A DNA stretch of 55,223 nt from a virus: positions 1-55,223 of the IMG/VR virus record IMGVR_UViG_3300025282_000042; one strand, 5' to 3'. Positions 1 through 9,176 of the stretch are shown piece by piece. Positions within the stretch are counted from its first letter, which is position 1; each line of letters starts with the position of its first letter. The translations under genes were made by a program, and so were the position numbers. A model generated the notes under the pieces. The model made no database searches. It was not told the DNA's origin and saw only the letters and a program-made list of their open reading frames with translations.

Positions 1-132
1 CGATAGTTCATCAGATCATTTTCATAATTAGTCTCAAATTGACTTAACTCTTTAAAAGCATCTTTATCTCTTAATGTAGCTGCTCTATTCAAATTTCTAA
101 TTTCTTTTTTATCTAATCCTGCTCTTTCGATT
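1..132. repeat. Terminal overlap, left copy (assembly circularisation)
   Basis: This segment recurs at 55092-55223 with one difference (G at 6, T at 55097). It lies inside a gene whose reading frame is restored exactly when the two copies are superimposed. It is therefore best read as the overlap of a circular or circularly permuted assembly, not as a functional terminal repeat. The mismatch changes one codon (Asn versus Lys) and sits at the extreme contig end, where base errors are common. Confidence 0.93.
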
Positions 133-2105
133 TTTGCCATCTCAGCTTTTCTTTCTTTTTCACTTAACTCTCTTAACTGAGGGGCCATAGCTCTTGATGC
201 ATCAGCCATAATTCTTCCTGCAGTTTCAATTATACTTCCTCTACTAGCCTCTTCAGCACTTACCTGTCCAGTAGCTCCAAAAGCTGCAAGAATTTCAAAA
301 CCTCTTTGTTTTTGTAAAGAACCTATTTGCTCATCATACATTGTTTGAGCATCTTCTGCTCCTTCCCTTAACTCTTCCACAGCCTCTCTATCCTGACTTT
401 GTATATCTGTTCTAAAATCTTCTAATTCCGTTTTTTCTGTTCCATATCTACTTTTTCTTCTAGCCTGTCTTTGTTTTAAGTTTTCCAACTGTTCTTTTGT
501 AAACTTACTTTTTTCCGCTAACCCTTTTAGTGTTGCCCTTTCTGCTAGTTCAGAGGCAGCTAGTTCTGCAGCATCTTTAGTCTCTGCCGCCTCTAGTGAT
601 TTTTTGTAAGTAGCAATTCCTTCCTTTTCTCCTGCTAAGACATCATCATATGCCTGTCTTGGTGTTCCAATCCCCATGACATCTGAAAGTTTTTGATCCA
701 CAGGCTTTCCTAATAAAATATCTAATGGGTTCCATCTGGCCTGTCTCTTTTTAGCTTCTTCAACTTCTGCTGTTTTTAAGGCAACAGGAGAGACTTGTGC
801 TAATGCAGAGCTAACCCCTCTACCGGGTCCAATATCACTTTCATCTATAGAAGATACTCCTTCTACATTTAATTGCTCCATCTTATCTGCAGAAAGATTT
901 CCTAGTTGTGCCAGTTTTGCTATTCTTGCACTCTGCTGCCAAGGAAGTAAATCCCTTGAAGTAAATTCTTCTACTTCTTCAAAGCGTTCTGTCTCTGGAG
1001 TATCGGTTAAGTGAAATAGATTACGGCGAGGAGCGGCGTATTTCCATCCTCTGGTAAATTTGCGAGGCACTCTATACTGCTGTTTGGGCAAAGATTTATT
1101 ATTCTGGTGAGACTCAACCATACCAGAAAGTCCTCCTCTTATCTGTCCACCAGAAGCTGCTTTCTGCGTACCTCCAAATCCAAACCCACCAAGAGTACCA
1201 TATAATCCAGCCCCTTGAGCAGCAGCAGTAAGCAATGTCTGTCCAAGAGAAGGTGTAGGTGCAGTCTGGGTTGTATATTGATAAGCTGCTGGTGTATAAG
1301 GGAATCCTCTAATAGAAGCTTGATACTCCTGCAATGATCTTGTTGGGAATTCTCTTTCCTCAAGAAAATCTTGATAAGCTAAATCCAGTGCCTTCTGATC
1401 AAGCAATTGTTTTGATTCACCCACAGTCTGTAACGCAGCCAATTCTTTTAAAGCCTGATTAGGAACGCCAGTCATCTGTCTTTCTAAAAATCCAGATAGT
1501 CCTGCTGCTGCTGCTCTTTCATCTTGAAAAGCTTGTTGTGCCTGTGCAAATGCTTGAGCACTTCCTTTAGTTTGAATATCAGATAACTGTTCTTGTAGAT
1601 TTCTTAATGATTCAGACTCAAGAAGTCCTGCCCTTGACCCTCCGAAAGACCCTGCTGCTGCAGCTTCTGCCGCAACTTTTGGTGCAACCTGTAAATCAAA
1701 ATCTCTTTGAGCTTCTCTTTTTGCAACATCAATTACTTCCTGCTGAAAAGGACTAGACAATCTTGCTATATCTTCTGTCGTTATAGGTCTTCCTGCTCTT
1801 GCAGCAGCATCTGTAGCTGCTGTCAGAAATGTTGCACTTGTAGCATCAGGAACACTACTTATTCCTCTTCTGGCTAAATCAGTTAGTCCTGTAAAAGCTT
1901 CTTCCTGTAAAGGACCAAAACCTCTAATCCTTGGACCAGTAAATGGTATAAACTTCAATCCTTCTTGTTGAGCTTTAGCCTTCTGAAAAATATCTGTAAT
2001 AAAAGGTCTAAACTCTGGAGGAAGTTGTGTAGTTGTTATTGAGGTCGCTGATCCTACAGGAGTTCCTGCTGGTCTTGGGCTACCCAATACTGATAATATT
2101 CCCAT
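1..2105 (-). CDS. Large coiled-coil virion protein, N-terminal 701 codons (gene crosses the contig join)
   Basis: I translated this by eye. An ATG at 2105 with an AAGGAT ribosome site starts an open frame that runs off the left edge. It continues in frame from 55091 to a stop at 54461, giving 911 aa. The N-terminal half begins MGILSVLGSPRPAG, followed by Ala/Gln/Glu-rich helices, a Gly-rich stretch near residues 290-320 and a long charged coiled coil near residues 480-600. No enzyme motif was seen. It lies 10 bp after the 537-aa protein gene and directly before the 1489-aa gene, so it belongs to the late virion block. An internal or ejected virion protein is likely from position and composition only. 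No family is recognised. Confidence 0.8.
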   Translation of the reverse strand, partial: MGILSVLGSPRPAGTPVGSATSITTTQLPPEFRPFITDIFQKAKAQQEGLKFIPFTGPRIRGFGPLQEEAFTGLTDLARRGISSVPDATSATFLTAATDAAARAGRPITTEDIARLSSPFQQEVIDVAKREAQRDFDLQVAPKVAAEAAAAGSFGGSRAGLLESESLRNLQEQLSDIQTKGSAQAFAQAQQAFQDERAAAAGLSGFLERQMTGVPNQALKELAALQTVGESKQLLDQKALDLAYQDFLEEREFPTRSLQEYQASIRGFPYTPAAYQYTTQTAPTPSLGQTLLTAAAQGAGLYGTLGGFGFGGTQKAASGGQIRGGLSGMVESHQNNKSLPKQQYRVPRKFTRGWKYAAPRRNLFHLTDTPETERFEEVEEFTSRDLLPWQQSARIAKLAQLGNLSADKMEQLNVEGVSSIDESDIGPGRGVSSALAQVSPVALKTAEVEEAKKRQARWNPLDILLGKPVDQKLSDVMGIGTPRQAYDDVLAGEKEGIATYKKSLEAAETKDAAELAASELAERATLKGLAEKSKFTKEQLENLKQRQARRKSRYGTEKTELEDFRTDIQSQDREAVEELREGAEDAQTMYDEQIGSLQKQRGFEILAAFGATGQVSAEEASRGSIIETAGRIMADASRAMAPQLRELSEKERKAEMAKIERAGLDKKEIRNLNRAATLRDKDAFKELSQFETNYENDLMNY

Positions 2106-2115
2106 TTTTCTATCC

Positions 2116-3729
2116 TTATGATATAATTAGTGATTGTAAAGCTTTTGTCGCATCAGTCTCTGGTGGTTGCATGTCCCTGCCATATTTTCTTTTTCTGAAT
2201 TTAGATATAAATCCATCCATAGCTTCTGCCCCTTCATCTGCATTTCCATTTCCTAACATAGCCATTACATCTGCTGGCACTACATATTCTTTTGGAGATA
2301 CTGCAGCAATACCTCCTCCTTTAATAGGCATCATTACATTGTCTTGCATTCCATGTCCATCACCTTGTATTTGTCCTTCAAAGGCTCCTCCATCCTGAAG
2401 AGAAAGAAGCCCACCTTCTTTAGCAAAAATTTGAGTTGGATCAGAAAAAAATCTTCCACTTTGTCCAATAGCAGAAGGACTTACGCCTCCTTGTGTATAT
2501 AGCGCAACAATCTGTTCTTGTGTTAGAGGTGGCTGAAGTGCTCTAAAGTTAAATGGTAAGTCCTCTGGTACAAAGTCCTCTGGTAAGAAGTCATCAGATG
2601 TTTCTTCCGCTTCTTCGTAGGCTTTTCTCTGTTCTTCCATTGCATCTACATCTGCCATTACACTAGCTGTTTGTAAAGCAGGTTGAATTACTCCAGTTAT
2701 ACCTCTACCTTCTGGAGAATAATACTCTGTTACAGTTTCTTTAACATCTTCAAAAGTTTTAGGAGGTTTACCCAACCAATCTCTACTTGTATCCTTAAAA
2801 GCCTGTATATTTATTACTTCTTCTGGAGGAACATATCTCCCCAGTCCTTCTAGAGCATATGCTCCTATATTTTCAGTAGGTGTAAAACGACCAACTGTTG
2901 GAAGATTTCTTACATCTGGACCCAATTGTGATATATCCAGAGCCTCTCCTCCCAAACCTTCAAAACTTCCGGGTATGTTTGCTGCCTGTCTCATTATTTT
3001 AGGATCAAAACCAAGCTCCTCTAAATAGGTAGAACTTACCTCAGTTTCAGGTACACCTTGTTGTAGAGTTTGTGCTAATGCAGATTCAGAAGTAGGATAA
3101 TAAAGTTCATCTACCTTTTCTCCAAAACGATACCTCGCCTCTGGCTCCACTCTTCTTGCAGCATCTCTAATATCGAAATCGCTTAAACCTCTAAAGGTCT
3201 TTCTAGCTCCTGTTATATCGTCGTATTGTTTTATAAATTCATCATCAGGTTGAGGACCAACATGCTTTCTTCCATATCTACCAAGTTCTCCCAAGCCAGA
3301 AAACAGTGCTCCAGTTCCTGCACCATATCCTATAGATTCTCCTACAGGACGACCAGTAAGTGCTCCTGTAGCTCCACCAACAAAAGCACCTGTCAGTCCA
3401 CCCTTTAATAATCTTCCTGCAATTCCTCCACCAAATGCTGGTATTATAGATGACGCAATAGGTGTAAGTACAGTCCCAAGCAACATGGCTGCGATATTTT
3501 TTGGCTTAAGAAGTTTTTTAACAAAGCCTTTTACACCTCTAAAAATACTTCCTAAGAAATATTCTGGAAGTCCTGTCTTAGGATTGAGAGACATCAGCCC
3601 TGTAGACATAAGCCTTTGAACCTCTGGCTTAGTCATATGGACTAACTCTGTATCTCCCTGTCTTCCTCTTGCAGCCATTAAGTTTGCAAGACCAGACCCC
3701 GGAGCATTTCTATCAATATATAAAGCCAT
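2116..3729 (-). CDS. Gly/Ala-rich virion protein with SPxEYVxPADV motif
   Basis: 537 aa. Residues about 60-150 form a hydrophobic Gly/Ala-rich segment (GGGIAGRLLKGGLTGAFVGG type), which suggests membrane insertion or channel formation during DNA ejection. Near residues 440-500 it carries GGLLSLQDGG and then VSPKEYVVPADVMAMLG. This SPxEYVxPADV signature is frequent in structural proteins of marine tailed phages (family knowledge). It follows the 637-aa protein gene by 2 bp in the same late operon. Putative internal virion protein; the exact role is unknown. Confidence 0.75.
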   Translation of the reverse strand: MALYIDRNAPGSGLANLMAARGRQGDTELVHMTKPEVQRLMSTGLMSLNPKTGLPEYFLGSIFRGVKGFVKKLLKPKNIAAMLLGTVLTPIASSIIPAFGGGIAGRLLKGGLTGAFVGGATGALTGRPVGESIGYGAGTGALFSGLGELGRYGRKHVGPQPDDEFIKQYDDITGARKTFRGLSDFDIRDAARRVEPEARYRFGEKVDELYYPTSESALAQTLQQGVPETEVSSTYLEELGFDPKIMRQAANIPGSFEGLGGEALDISQLGPDVRNLPTVGRFTPTENIGAYALEGLGRYVPPEEVINIQAFKDTSRDWLGKPPKTFEDVKETVTEYYSPEGRGITGVIQPALQTASVMADVDAMEEQRKAYEEAEETSDDFLPEDFVPEDLPFNFRALQPPLTQEQIVALYTQGGVSPSAIGQSGRFFSDPTQIFAKEGGLLSLQDGGAFEGQIQGDGHGMQDNVMMPIKGGGIAAVSPKEYVVPADVMAMLGNGNADEGAEAMDGFISKFRKRKYGRDMQPPETDATKALQSLIIS

Positions 3730-3731
3730 AG

Positions 3732-5645
3732 TTAAGTCACCTGATTTGGTTGCATGTAATGAGATTGTGGTAGTGTACTTTGTGCATATGCTGTATTAAT
3801 ATTACTTACTGGTTGAGGTTGTGGTTGCTGTGGTACAGGAGCATTTGCTGTATTAGGAAGCATAGTTAATCCTTTATTTAATAACTGTGCCTGATTATAT
3901 TGAGGTACAGAAGGAGCAGGAACATTTCCTTGAGCATAAGCATTTGCAACAATACTTCTTAGCCCACTCTTTATATTATCTCCTATATTCTGATTAACAG
4001 TATTTATCATTCCCTCCTGATTAGGAACTCCACTATATTTATCTCCTTCATATCCCATCTTTGTAGCTAACAGTTTTTCAATATTCTCTCCTGCCTGATA
4101 GACTGAAGGATTTCCTCCATGAGCCAGAGATATTAATCCTCCCTGTGCTCTTTGTTCCTCTCCCCCTGCTTGTATAACTTCCCAAGGTTCTATAATTTCT
4201 TCTTCTCCAGATACAGTTGGGAAAGAATATTTAGGAAGCAGCCTACTTCCTACTAGATTAAGAGCAGCAGTAGCTACTGGAGGAATTCCTAGAGCACCTC
4301 CTCCTATAGATATTAGTAGATTTTTAAGAATATCATTAAAATTTAATCCTCCTAAAAGATTCCCTACGTTGCTTAGTCCACCCTTAAAGTCAGGATTATA
4401 TCCAGTCCAAACTGGCATCTGTCCTTCGAGTTCATCTAACTCCCTTGTCGATCCTACTTTTCCTCGCCAATCTCTAACACCCCAAGTTCCGGGGCTATAG
4501 AAAGACGGTCCTGAACCTGACATTATATTTTCTCTGGATTGTGCTGCCCTCTGACGAGTTTTGTCAACTGGAAACTGACCATAACTTAGAGGAGGCCATG
4601 CTGAAGCAGCTTCTAAATAAGGATTTGCCGTGCCTTCTATAAGTGGTTCTACGGGGGCTGATCTAGGTACTCCATATATATCTTCTCTAGTTGGACCTGA
4701 AGTAGGATCAGTTCCTATCGCTGTAGAAAGAGGAGAAGGAGTTATTAAATCTGTTGCTCTAGGTACTCCAAATATATCTTCTCTAGTTGGACCTAAAGTA
4801 GGATCAGTTCCTATTATTGTAGAAAGAGGTGCATAGCGGGGACCACTTGCCGGACTCCACTGACCTTGTGCTATTAGATTAAGATAATTTTCATCTGCCT
4901 GTGATTCTATAGATTCCTGCTGTGCTAATAATGCATCTCTTTCTGCTTGTGATTTTAAGAAATCCTCCAATTGCTTTCTTCTTCTTTCACCCTCTATCGT
5001 TTCATATCTTCTGCGATTATCATAAAATGATCCTCTGGGTATGTCTGTAGGAATAAGAGTTTCAGCATATAGTGCATCATCGTCAAGAGTGCTGCGTGTT
5101 AGTTTATCTAATTCTGATAATCCTCCTGTAGTAGGGGATGTTGATTTAATAATTGGAACATTAGCCTTATCGTCTTGTGGAACACCTCTAAATGTTGTTA
5201 CAACGCTTTTTTTGGGGGGTTTAGTCCCTTTCAATTTAGCCAACTGAAATTCCGCATTAAGTTCAACTTCAGGATACTTTCGCCTTCCTGACGGATCATA
5301 TTCCCGTTGGAAATTTATATAATCATATATTCTTTCAGTTTCCTCATCAGTAAATCGAATACCTGCCTTGTCACCTAATCCAAAGGGGCCAATGCGTTGT
5401 TGTTCTCTAACAGGAAGAAGAGGTTCTGGAGCCAACGGATCACTTGGAAATTCTGGAGCCAACATACCACTTTGATATAGAGCTTCTGAGGCATAGGGAT
5501 CAGTTCTAGCAACATTTGCTAGTGCCTCTTCTCTATTCATAGCTCTCTGCATCAAATCCCTATCTTCCTCCTGTTGTGCTTGAGAGGGTGCTGACTCCTG
5601 TTCTTCAAACCCAAAAAAACCTACATCTGTAAAGTCATTTGCCAT
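3732..5645 (-). CDS. Virion-associated protein with internal tandem repeat
   Basis: 637 aa from the ATG at 5645, which overlaps the stop of the upstream gene as TAATG. A longer TTG-start form (5663) is possible but less natural. The N-terminus is acidic and Gln-rich. In the middle, a unit of about 30 residues is duplicated (LSTIIGTDPTLGPTREDI / LSTAIGTDPTSGPTREDI, then YGVPR or FGVPR). A hydrophobic Gly-rich helix follows near residues 430-470, then GGLISLAHGG, and finally a Pro/Gln/Asn-rich tail. GGLISLAHGG resembles GGLLSLQDGG of the next protein. The gene lies in the tail/internal-protein block, so a structural role is inferred. No known domain is recognised. Confidence 0.72.
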   Translation of the reverse strand: MANDFTDVGFFGFEEQESAPSQAQQEEDRDLMQRAMNREEALANVARTDPYASEALYQSGMLAPEFPSDPLAPEPLLPVREQQRIGPFGLGDKAGIRFTDEETERIYDYINFQREYDPSGRRKYPEVELNAEFQLAKLKGTKPPKKSVVTTFRGVPQDDKANVPIIKSTSPTTGGLSELDKLTRSTLDDDALYAETLIPTDIPRGSFYDNRRRYETIEGERRRKQLEDFLKSQAERDALLAQQESIESQADENYLNLIAQGQWSPASGPRYAPLSTIIGTDPTLGPTREDIFGVPRATDLITPSPLSTAIGTDPTSGPTREDIYGVPRSAPVEPLIEGTANPYLEAASAWPPLSYGQFPVDKTRQRAAQSRENIMSGSGPSFYSPGTWGVRDWRGKVGSTRELDELEGQMPVWTGYNPDFKGGLSNVGNLLGGLNFNDILKNLLISIGGGALGIPPVATAALNLVGSRLLPKYSFPTVSGEEEIIEPWEVIQAGGEEQRAQGGLISLAHGGNPSVYQAGENIEKLLATKMGYEGDKYSGVPNQEGMINTVNQNIGDNIKSGLRSIVANAYAQGNVPAPSVPQYNQAQLLNKGLTMLPNTANAPVPQQPQPQPVSNINTAYAQSTLPQSHYMQPNQVT

Positions 5646-5926
5646 TAATTTAAATCCTGCCAAGAAGTTTCTGCCCCTAGACTAACATATCCTGCAAACT
5701 TCCCTCTGCTTGCTATATAAGCTATGTTACCTGCTTGAGGTCGCCCAATGCTTGTTATACATACCACACTAAAAATATTTGTAGATGGTTTTGCATCCAC
5801 CTGTGAATCCCTTTGTTCTAAAGTATTAACCAATACCGCACCCCACTGTTCCAGTAACTGATAAAATTCCTGTGCTGTATATTCTCCAATCCTGACGAGG
5901 CTACGAAGTTGTGGGTATCTCGCCAT
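5645..5926 (-). CDS. Small conserved late protein, unknown function
   Basis: 93 aa. Starts MARYPQLRSLV and is of mixed alpha/beta composition, without signal peptide or membrane segment. It is tightly packed: 3 bp after the gp10-like gene, with its stop overlapping the start of the next gene. Position between the tail stabilisation protein and the large virion proteins suggests a tail or connector accessory role (inference only). Not recognised. Confidence 0.65.
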   Translation of the reverse strand: MARYPQLRSLVRIGEYTAQEFYQLLEQWGAVLVNTLEQRDSQVDAKPSTNIFSVVCITSIGRPQAGNIAYIASRGKFAGYVSLGAETSWQDLN

Positions 5927-5929
5927 ATC

Positions 5930-7789
5930 TTATCGTAGCCCGTCAGGTTGTAATGAAAGTCTCAGTGAGCCATATCTCCAGCTAGTCCCTGCTTCTCCTG
6001 AAGAAACCCGAACAATAGCTTGCCTTCCTCTTGCCCTAAAATCAACTTTCTTAGTTGTAGGAGATATAGTAAATGGTCCTTTTTTAATTTGATCATTTAC
6101 AGGAAAATTCTGTACAGTTATACTAAAACCTAAATTTCCTCCAGATAAGGTAAAGTCTGGTATTAATCTGTCTGCAAATAGCAGGTTCGTACCATCGGGA
6201 TTAATCTCAAAAACAGCAGACTCAATAAAAGATGTCTGTGCCACACCATTAGCTGTAAATATTCCATCTGGTTCGTTATTATAAAAGAATGAAGAAACAG
6301 AAACTCCTGTAGTTATTGTATTATCAAAAATAATCTTATCGAAATATGTTGTATTGATACCTGTACCATAATACCAAGCCTGTTCTTCTGTATTAAATAT
6401 AACGTACCTATCACATTCTGTAGAATCTGAAGAAGGATATAACCAGATCACTTCCTTAAATTCAGAATTAATTCCAGCATAAACCTTATCTTTATTTGTA
6501 ATATTAAAATCATCGAAGATATATCTTCTTACTGTACAAGGAAGATTCTTTACTCTACCATCAAAGAGATAGAAGTTATCATCCCCCATCCAGTAAGATA
6601 TACCATCATAATCTACTGCTGCATGAGGAGCAATCAATCCACAGTTGCTTCCCATTTGTGTAAACGAGAAGGTAAAAGGCGGTCCAACAAATTGCATACC
6701 CCATACAGAATTGTCTGTCCAAATCATAATTGAATTACGAGATTTTGTTGCACCAATAATTTCTGTTCCATCAGCCAGAATATTTTCTCCTGAAGTGGAA
6801 CTAATAGAGGGAGTAAAATTATTATAATTATTTTGATCAGCCCATCTTACCAATAAGGGATTATATGTTCCTGTTGCATACTCATTACTTCCTAAAGAAA
6901 TTAAATGTCTGTCATTAGGAGACACAACAATGTAGTTATTAATTGAAGGAGAAGCACTTACAAATCCTGCTCTTGGAGGAGTTGAGCTTCTGGTTGAATC
7001 CCAGAAATATATCCTGCCTCCTCTTCTACAAGCAAGAATGTCTTCTCCCCAATTATCTAATGTCCATTGAGTAATCCTTGTCACAATATTAGATGAGCTT
7101 GCAGCCTCACTCCATGCCCTGACTCCAGTTGTAGAAACTCCTGCATTATAAACTCCTGCTCCATATCCTAAACCCTGAATAGCTACATCTGTTCCTGTAG
7201 GTAAAAGATATTTTAATGTTGCTGTTCCTACCTTGCTTTGTGAAGCATTGGCTGTAACAGAAGCATCAAAAGAAAACTGGTTATCTCCTAAAACAGATAC
7301 AGCAAATGTCCCACCTGTTAAATCTATTGTTCCCCCAATTGTTGTGGCAGAGGTAAATGTAATAAAATCTCCTGTCTCTGCACCATGACTTGAAACAGAA
7401 ACAGATACTCTAGTGGAACCATCAACAGTATAAAAGCCATTATTTGTTCCATCAACTGTAACCACAGCAGAAACATTAGTTCCTACAGAAACCTCTTTAA
7501 TAGGTGTAATATCCAAGATGGAATTATCATTGTATTCGTATAACTTTTTCTCTGTTCCAAAAGAAGCAAATTTAAATGTATCGTTATCTGACCAAGCAAG
7601 CAAATCTCTTCCTGTTCCATCAAAAGAAGAAGTTGATCTCTTGGAATAACCCCTTAAATTTTCTGGTCTTCCCTGTCTAAACCTAATTTTATTACCGTCA
7701 TACCATGAACCTTCTTCAGCATACTCTGTAGACTCACGGTTAATTCCCGGTCTAAAATTTAATTTAGCTAATCTAGATTGTGTAGACAT
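5930..7789 (-). CDS. Packaged-DNA stabilisation / tail hub protein (P22 gp10-like)
   Basis: 619 aa. The N-terminus (FRPGINRESTEYAEEGSWYD, then KIRFRQGRPENLRGY) and the repetitive beta-rich body with WxxD/N motifs match the P22 gp10-type tail accessory family common in marine podoviruses. In P22 this protein plugs the portal-tail channel after packaging together with gp4. Two gp4-like adaptors are encoded upstream (14094-14768 and 16968-17657), which fits. Residues about 95-185 form a repetitive Thr/Ser/Val-rich insertion that may be an immunoglobulin-like decoration. Assignment rests on motif memory and context. Confidence 0.65.
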   Translation of the reverse strand: MSTQSRLAKLNFRPGINRESTEYAEEGSWYDGNKIRFRQGRPENLRGYSKRSTSSFDGTGRDLLAWSDNDTFKFASFGTEKKLYEYNDNSILDITPIKEVSVGTNVSAVVTVDGTNNGFYTVDGSTRVSVSVSSHGAETGDFITFTSATTIGGTIDLTGGTFAVSVLGDNQFSFDASVTANASQSKVGTATLKYLLPTGTDVAIQGLGYGAGVYNAGVSTTGVRAWSEAASSSNIVTRITQWTLDNWGEDILACRRGGRIYFWDSTRSSTPPRAGFVSASPSINNYIVVSPNDRHLISLGSNEYATGTYNPLLVRWADQNNYNNFTPSISSTSGENILADGTEIIGATKSRNSIMIWTDNSVWGMQFVGPPFTFSFTQMGSNCGLIAPHAAVDYDGISYWMGDDNFYLFDGRVKNLPCTVRRYIFDDFNITNKDKVYAGINSEFKEVIWLYPSSDSTECDRYVIFNTEEQAWYYGTGINTTYFDKIIFDNTITTGVSVSSFFYNNEPDGIFTANGVAQTSFIESAVFEINPDGTNLLFADRLIPDFTLSGGNLGFSITVQNFPVNDQIKKGPFTISPTTKKVDFRARGRQAIVRVSSGEAGTSWRYGSLRLSLQPDGLR

Positions 7790-7799
7790 TTAAATTAAC

Positions 7800-8723
7800 C
7801 TATCCAAATTCCTTCACAAGAAGAGAATCTACTGCTGAAGTTTCTCTCACATTATAAATAAGCAGGTCTACTGAATTAATAGACGTACTGAGTGTAGGAG
7901 TACTAGCTGCAGGAAATAAATAAGAGGCTCCAAAAGAAGCAGTTCTACTTCCTGTACCATCCTGAATAATATAAATATGTCCTGTCTGTCCTACTGTGGG
8001 ATTGGAAGGACTTCCTAAAGTTCTATTTCCTCCCAGTGTAACAATGAAATCATTACCTGTACTAAAATCTACATCAATAGAAGCTGCATCAGTCAATGTT
8101 GTTGGAGTAGAAATAAAAGGTCCAGAGAAAGTTGCAGTAGATGTTGCAGCTAAAGCTCCCTGTACACTTACTACAGAAGTAAAAGTTTTCTTTCCTGTAA
8201 TTGTTGTATCTGTAGATGTAGGAATATATCTAATATCTGCTGAAGAAACAGGAATAAGGTTTGCATCTCCTGTACCAAAATCTAAATCTGCTGCTGTACC
8301 AAGCCCTAGTCCTTTAGCATTAAATCCATATACAGAAACAGCATCACAAAAAGCCATTCCAGCCATACTTGCTACCACAGTCATTCCTGTACCACTTCCC
8401 GTTTTTAGAGTAATAGTACTGCTGCTTTGTCTTACAGTCTGATCATTAATAACGTAGAATTTTGAAACAGTAGGTATTGTAATATCAATATTTGCACTTA
8501 CAGTTCCTACAAATTCCAGAATAGCTGATCTTGATTGATCTGTAGTTCCATTATTTTCAGATAATGTAATATTAGCAGAAGAGCAGGAAACAGTAGTATA
8601 TGCAGCTAATGCATCATCCAACATATCAATAACATTAGCATTGAGAATAGTTCCCCAACTGTTAGGATTTTCTCCATCTGCCTGTTTTTCTAACCTGACT
8701 CTAGATGTAAATGTACTTGCCAT
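7800..8723 (-). CDS. Tail fibre-like protein
   Basis: 307 aa. The N-terminus (RVRLEKQADGENPNSWGTILNANV) is the anchor type seen in many marine phage fibre proteins. A Thr/Ser/Ala-rich beta body follows. The C-terminal region of about 90 residues (DVDFSTGNDFIVTLGGNRTL, then IIQDGTG) closely resembles the C-terminus of the 534-aa fibre at 12215-13819, so the two share a tip domain. It lies in the fibre block of the late operon. A host-recognition role is inferred. Confidence 0.75.
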   Translation of the reverse strand: MASTFTSRVRLEKQADGENPNSWGTILNANVIDMLDDALAAYTTVSCSSANITLSENNGTTDQSRSAILEFVGTVSANIDITIPTVSKFYVINDQTVRQSSSTITLKTGSGTGMTVVASMAGMAFCDAVSVYGFNAKGLGLGTAADLDFGTGDANLIPVSSADIRYIPTSTDTTITGKKTFTSVVSVQGALAATSTATFSGPFISTPTTLTDAASIDVDFSTGNDFIVTLGGNRTLGSPSNPTVGQTGHIYIIQDGTGSRTASFGASYLFPAASTPTLSTSINSVDLLIYNVRETSAVDSLLVKEFG

Positions 8724-8733
8724 GTTTTATTCC

Positions 8734-9156
8734 TCAGTAATATTTTTGTTTGAACGAGGCTGGTCTTCCTCTTGCTATAGTATAAGCAACAATTGTATTT
8801 TCGTCATTAACTGTTCTTAAAGATAAAGCAACTGATTCAGTCTTAAGATAATCTACATAAGTAATCACAATAGAATATACTACAAATATAGAAGGTTTGG
8901 ATAACATTCTACATTCATCAGCATCTACCTTTTTCTTAAACAGAAGCATAATTTCTGGGAATCCTCCCGTAGTATCAATTCCAACCATTTCCATAATATC
9001 TTTTTCATCTTTACAAACTGCTCTAACTATAATATGATCACCACTTTTCCAAAGAGGTTCTGGAGCTTGAAATCCTTCTTGTGCTAAACTTGGAGTTGAA
9101 TAATATAAAAATACTCCTAGTAAACTACTAAATAAAATATATTTTAATTTTGTCAT
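8734..9156 (-). CDS. Putative secreted protein with signal peptide
   Basis: 140 aa. MTKLKYILFSSLLGVFLYY followed by STPSLAQEG is a good Sec signal peptide with an AxA-like cleavage site (SLA-Q). The mature part has two Cys and mixed strands, with no recognised domain. A Sec signal is unusual among fibre genes: the product would act in the periplasm or on the host surface. Possible roles are superinfection exclusion or protection against re-adsorption of released fibres (speculative). Confidence 0.65.
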   Translation of the reverse strand: MTKLKYILFSSLLGVFLYYSTPSLAQEGFQAPEPLWKSGDHIIVRAVCKDEKDIMEMVGIDTTGGFPEIMLLFKKKVDADECRMLSKPSIFVVYSIVITYVDYLKTESVALSLRTVNDENTIVAYTIARGRPASFKQKYY

Positions 9157-9176
9157 CTAATATACTGCTCCTATAA

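Noticed and set aside
1-132. T7-like functional direct terminal repeat
   Set aside because: The repeat lies inside a gene and restores its frame when collapsed, as expected for an assembly overlap.
8-2000. Short minus frame at 1139-1363 as a gene
   Set aside because: It lies in another frame inside the 911-codon virion gene that crosses the contig join.
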